A stretch of 8,190 nucleotides of DNA from Candidatus Latescibacterota bacterium. GTDB taxonomy: Bacteria; Latescibacterota; 4484-107; B68-G9. Positions 5,548 through 8,190 of the stretch are shown here, piece after piece. Location of the stretch: the NCBI GenBank assembly GCA_012962735.1, contig DTXA01000099.1, positions 1 through 8,190 on the forward strand, in the 5' to 3' direction. The notes beneath the pieces are model-generated. The model worked only from the letters and a program-made list of their open reading frames with translations. It made no database searches and was not told where the DNA came from. A program made the translations under genes and the position numbers. Each line of letters starts with the position of its first letter. Within the stretch, counting starts at the first letter, position 1.

Positions 5548-6336
5548 ATGCCCGTCTTCCCCATCTACAGGGACTTCCTGCGCTTCCTGGAGGCCCTCTC
5601 CAGAGGGGCCCCCCCCTGGGAGGCGTACGTAGAGTACTACGCAAGGCCCCACCGAAGGTTTCTCGGAGCCTGCTGGGAGGCGTTCGGCATAGACGAGGAG
5701 GCTCTCAGGGCCAGGGTTGAACGGGTGCGGAGAGGGCATTACAGTCTTTTAGAGGGCCTGCTCTGGATGGAGGAGCCTGAGGATATAGTCCTCCGGGCCC
5801 TCGGGCGCTGCTTCCGGCTGACGCCCCCTCCGGAGGAGCCCGAGGTTTATCTGACGGTCGGATTCTTCTCTCCGGATGCGTTTGTCTTAAAGGTGGGCGG
5901 GAAGCCAAAAATAGGCTTTGGGTTAGAGCGATTTCAAGATTTCAGGCTTTTGGGGCTCTTAGTCGCCCACGAGTACGCCCACTGGCTCCGGCGTATGCTC
6001 AGGGGCTTTCCCGAGGAAGAGAACTGGGGGGAACGGTTGGTCTCAGAGGGCTTGGCGGTCTTCTTCTCCGGCCGGGCCTTCCCCGGAACCCCTCCCTATC
6101 GGCTCCTTCGGCTCCCCAGGGCCCGCTGGAACTGGTGTCTGGAAAACGAGGCCCTTCTTTGGGAACGTGTGGCCCATGAGGTTATCTTCGGGGAAGAGCT
6201 TCCACCCAGAACCTGGACTTACATAGCTTACCGCTTAATTCAAAGCTTCGATGCCAGGAGGGAACATGACCTCCGCGACCTCTTGACGATCCCTCCGGAG
6301 GAAGTTCTTTCCCGACTCTCCGAGGGAATGAAATAA
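5548..6336 (+). CDS. HExxH metallopeptidase, DUF2268/YjaZ-like
   Basis: Predicted zinc-dependent peptidase of 262 residues, cytosolic because no signal peptide or membrane helix is visible. The zinc motif is HEYAH (141-145), with LVSEGLAVFF (164-173) 22 residues later supplying the probable third ligand E167, the gluzincin arrangement. The HEYxH...SEGLA pattern and the late aromatic block TYIAYRLIQSF (224-234) resemble the DUF2268/YjaZ family; substrates of that family are unknown to me. An N-terminal helical part (about 1-90) precedes a beta-rich stretch, YLTVGFFSPDAFVLKVGGKPKIGF (101-124). The frame is open back to 5416, but that part crosses the promoter, so 5548 is chosen. It begins a plus-strand operon and lies 19 bp before the cyclase. 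The family assignment is from motif pattern only. Confidence 0.72.
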   Translation: MPVFPIYRDFLRFLEALSRGAPPWEAYVEYYARPHRRFLGACWEAFGIDEEALRARVERVRRGHYSLLEGLLWMEEPEDIVLRALGRCFRLTPPPEEPEVYLTVGFFSPDAFVLKVGGKPKIGFGLERFQDFRLLGLLVAHEYAHWLRRMLRGFPEEENWGERLVSEGLAVFFSGRAFPGTPPYRLLRLPRARWNWCLENEALLWERVAHEVIFGEELPPRTWTYIAYRLIQSFDARREHDLRDLLTIPPEEVLSRLSEGMK

Positions 6337-6355
6337 ATGACCATTTGGGGCTCGT

Positions 6356-7141
6356 ATGCCTATCAAAACCTGGATCCCTTTCATTCTGATCTCCTTGGGA
6401 GCCATGGGGCTCACCGCCCTTCTGTCCCTCCTTGGAGTCTTCGACAGGCTTGAGCTTGCCAGCTATGACTTTCGCTTCCGCTGGAGGGGGGAGGAGCCGC
6501 CCGACACCAACATAGTCGTAGTGGCCGTGGACGACCAAAGCCAGCAGGAACTGGGCCTCAACTGGCCCTTCCCCCGCTCCCTCCACGCCAAGCTTGTGCG
6601 AAATCTCAAGGCCGCCGGGGCAAAGGTAATAGTTTTCGACGTGGAATTCTTCATCGAGACCCTGGAGGATGCCGAATTCGCCCAGGCCATCCGGGAGGCC
6701 GGAAACGTGATCCTGGCCCGCAAGATGGCCTACCGCATGAACCAGTGGGCGCTGCCTGCTCCCCTTCTGCGGGAATCCGCCTGCGCCCTGGCCCACGTAG
6801 ATATGCCCTACGACACAGACGGCTCCATCCGCAGAGCGTACGTGGTCGGCCCTGAAGGGACCTCCTTTTTAGCGGTGGAGGCGGTCAGGCGCTTCCTCGA
6901 CCTCCCACCTGCCAACCTCTCGCCCGACCGCCGGTTCGTATCGATCGGCCCCATCCGAGTTCCTGTAGACCGAAACGGCACAATGTTGATCAACTTCTCC
7001 GGCCCCTCCGGTATAGGCCGCTTCCCTGGGTACAGTTATTCCTACTCCCAGGTGCTCGACGACGAAACCCCCTGGGGCATAAAGCTTCTGATGGAGAAAG
7101 GGGTCCTGAGGGACAAGATCGTCCTGGTGAGCGTCACCTAA
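6356..7141 (+). CDS. CHASE2 sensor half of a frameshifted adenylate cyclase
   Basis: N-terminal half of a CHASE2-class III cyclase. One membrane helix (about 7-28) precedes an extracytoplasmic CHASE2 sensory domain (about 30-261). CHASE2 marks include SYDFRFRWRG (36-45), NIVVVAVDDQSQQELG (52-67), WPFPRSLHAKLVRNLKAAGAK (70-90), VIVFDVEFF (91-99), DTDGSIRRAYV (153-163), INFSGPSG (212-219) and DKIVLVSVT (253-261). The ligand of CHASE2 is not known. The frame ends at a TAA at 7139-7141. Dropping the T at 7139 continues it without loss into NEEAHDVYQTPF and the rest of the cyclase. The start at 6356 has only a weak GGGG upstream; translation probably follows from the peptidase gene 19 bp before. 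If the break is real, this half would be a membrane-anchored sensor with no output domain. Confidence 0.88.
   Translation: MPIKTWIPFILISLGAMGLTALLSLLGVFDRLELASYDFRFRWRGEEPPDTNIVVVAVDDQSQQELGLNWPFPRSLHAKLVRNLKAAGAKVIVFDVEFFIETLEDAEFAQAIREAGNVILARKMAYRMNQWALPAPLLRESACALAHVDMPYDTDGSIRRAYVVGPEGTSFLAVEAVRRFLDLPPANLSPDRRFVSIGPIRVPVDRNGTMLINFSGPSGIGRFPGYSYSYSQVLDDETPWGIKLLMEKGVLRDKIVLVSVT
7126..7138 (+). repeat. Small hairpin just before the frame break
   Basis: GGTGA-GCG-TCACC is a perfect five-pair stem with a three-base loop ending directly before the TAA that interrupts the cyclase. GGTGA also matches the anti-Shine-Dalgarno. It may be chance, may have caused a sequencing or replication slip, or may assist recoding. 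Confidence 0.3.
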
Positions 7142-8190
7142 TGAAGAGGCCCACGACGTCTACCAAACTCCCTTCTACCTGGGGCCCAGGCTCCTGTCAG
7201 CGAGGCGCAAGACCCTCATGCCAGGGGTGGAGGTCCACGCCAACATTGCCCGCACCCTCCTGGACGGGAAGTTTATCGTGCGGGTGGACAGGTTGGTCCT
7301 GGTCCTGCTCCTTTTGGCCTTCTCAGCGGGGATGGCTGCTCTGCTGTCCCGCATAGAGCCCCTTTGGGGTTTATCGGTCCTCTTAGGGACCTCGGTCCTG
7401 TACGCCTGGGTCGTGCTGGAGCTCTTCGTCCGGTCCCGGCTCTGGGTGGACTTAGTAGCCCCGGTGGCGGGTTTAAGTTTCACATATGTCGGCGTGGTGG
7501 TGTACAGGTTCCTGATGGAACAGAGGGAGAAGAGGATGATAAAGGGGGCCTTCGCCCACTATGTGCCCAAGTCCGTGGTGGACGAACTCCTCAAAAACCC
7601 CCAGCTTCTGAGCCTCGGCGGAGAGGAGAGGGAACTTTCCGTCCTCTTCTCCGACGTCCAGAGCTTCACCTCCCTCTCCGAACGCATGTCCCCCTCCGAG
7701 ATCCGTGCCCTCTTGGATGAATACCTCACCCCGATGACAGAGGTCATCCTGGGCCACGAGGGCATAATAGACAAGTACGAGGGCGACGCAATAATGGCGG
7801 AGTTCGGAGCCCCCTTGCCCCTTCCCGACCACGCCCGTAAGGCCTGTTTCGCCGCCTTGGATATGCAGGCCAAGCTCGCCGAACTGAGGGAGAGGTGGTC
7901 CCAGGAGGGTAAGCCCCTCCTTTATATGAGGGTCGGGGTCGGTACCGGAAGGATGGTGTTGGGCAACATGGGCTCCCGGGAGATATTCGATTATACCGTT
8001 ATAGGCGACAGTGTCAACACTGCCTCCCGCCTGGAAGGGGCCAACAAGGAGTACGGCACTCGCATCCTCATAAGCGAGGCTACGTACCTAGCCGCCCGGG
8101 ACCACATAGTCGTCAGGGAGCTAGACCGAATCCGAGTTAAGGGAAAGAGGGAGCCCGTACGGGCCTACGAACTTTTGGGTCGCGGGGAGG
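7140..8190 (+). CDS. Membrane and catalytic half of CHASE2 adenylate cyclase (partial)
   Basis: Continuation of the CHASE2 gene after the frame break, open for 350 codons to the window edge, so its end is not seen. It starts with the CHASE2 tail (NEEAHDVYQTPF, then PGVEVHAN at 28-35), followed by three predicted membrane helices (about 52-70, 76-95, 104-123) and a cytosolic class III cyclase domain that would make cAMP from ATP. Metal-binding Asp residues are D172 (LFSDVQSFT) and D216 (KYEGDAIMAEFGAP). Adenine-selecting residues are K212 and T286 (YTVIGD), the class IIIb pair. Transition-state residues are N293 and R297 (VNTASRLEG). All catalytic positions are intact, so this is not a long-decayed pseudogene. 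As a separate gene it would need to restart, for example at the ATG at 7218, which has no clear ribosome site. Confidence 0.88.

Noticed and set aside
5541..5555. TGTGA-like half of a cAMP receptor protein site at the peptidase start
   Set aside because: The second half (TCACA) is absent at the right distance, and the position overlaps the start codon.
7141..7356. 71-codon plus-strand frame starting at the TAATG overlap
   Set aside because: It is the wrong frame of the cyclase gene. The frame one base earlier encodes the CHASE2 tail and membrane helices.

Overview
The window is a gene-dense piece of a GC-rich bacterial chromosome. Codon choice favours AGG/CGG for Arg and often ATA for Ile, and a family-4 (Fe-S) uracil-DNA glycosylase is present. 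Both are common in thermophiles. The order yicC-remA-gmk-rpoZ-coaBC is the conserved cluster of Firmicutes and several related or thermophilic phyla such as Synergistota. The window alone cannot settle the phylum; a thermophilic anaerobe of that broad kind is an inference.

Minus strand (5377 down to 33): a compact housekeeping operon reads yicC, remA, gmk, rpoZ, coaBC, family-4 UDG, (a doubtful 42-codon ORF), dnaB. Most junctions overlap or lie within a few bases. The largest gaps are 103 bp (before dnaB), 59 bp (before remA) and 55 bp (before rpoZ). It joins RNA turnover (YicC), a DNA-binding regulator (RemA), GMP/dGMP phosphorylation (Gmk), RNA polymerase omega (RpoZ), two steps of CoA synthesis (CoaBC), uracil repair (UDG) and the replicative helicase (DnaB). 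The slot after coaBC, often held by priA, here holds udg and dnaB. Two tandem sigma70-like promoters lie in front of yicC, and a further candidate promoter lies in front of remA.

Intergenic region 5378-5547 (170 bp): a divergent control region. It holds the two yicC promoters on the minus strand and one good promoter on the plus strand. The plus-strand -10 sits so close to the next ATG that the mRNA should be leaderless or nearly so. Two short inverted repeats overlap or abut these promoters.

Plus strand (5548 to the window end): a cytosolic HExxH metallopeptidase resembling the DUF2268/YjaZ family is followed 19 bp later by a CHASE2 - three-helix - class III adenylate cyclase. The cyclase reading frame is broken by one extra base at about 7139, splitting it into a CHASE2 half and a membrane/catalytic half. 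The catalytic half keeps all expected active-site residues and runs off the right edge. The sharp single break in otherwise intact coding sequence points to a sequencing error, a very recent mutation or, less likely, recoding.

No mobile element, CRISPR array, tRNA or rRNA was seen, and there is no gene-free stretch over 300 bases. I found no convincing new multi-gene system. The points most worth checking are the frameshifted cyclase, the paired active-site changes in CoaC, the apparent leaderless promoter, and the peptidase-cyclase pairing.
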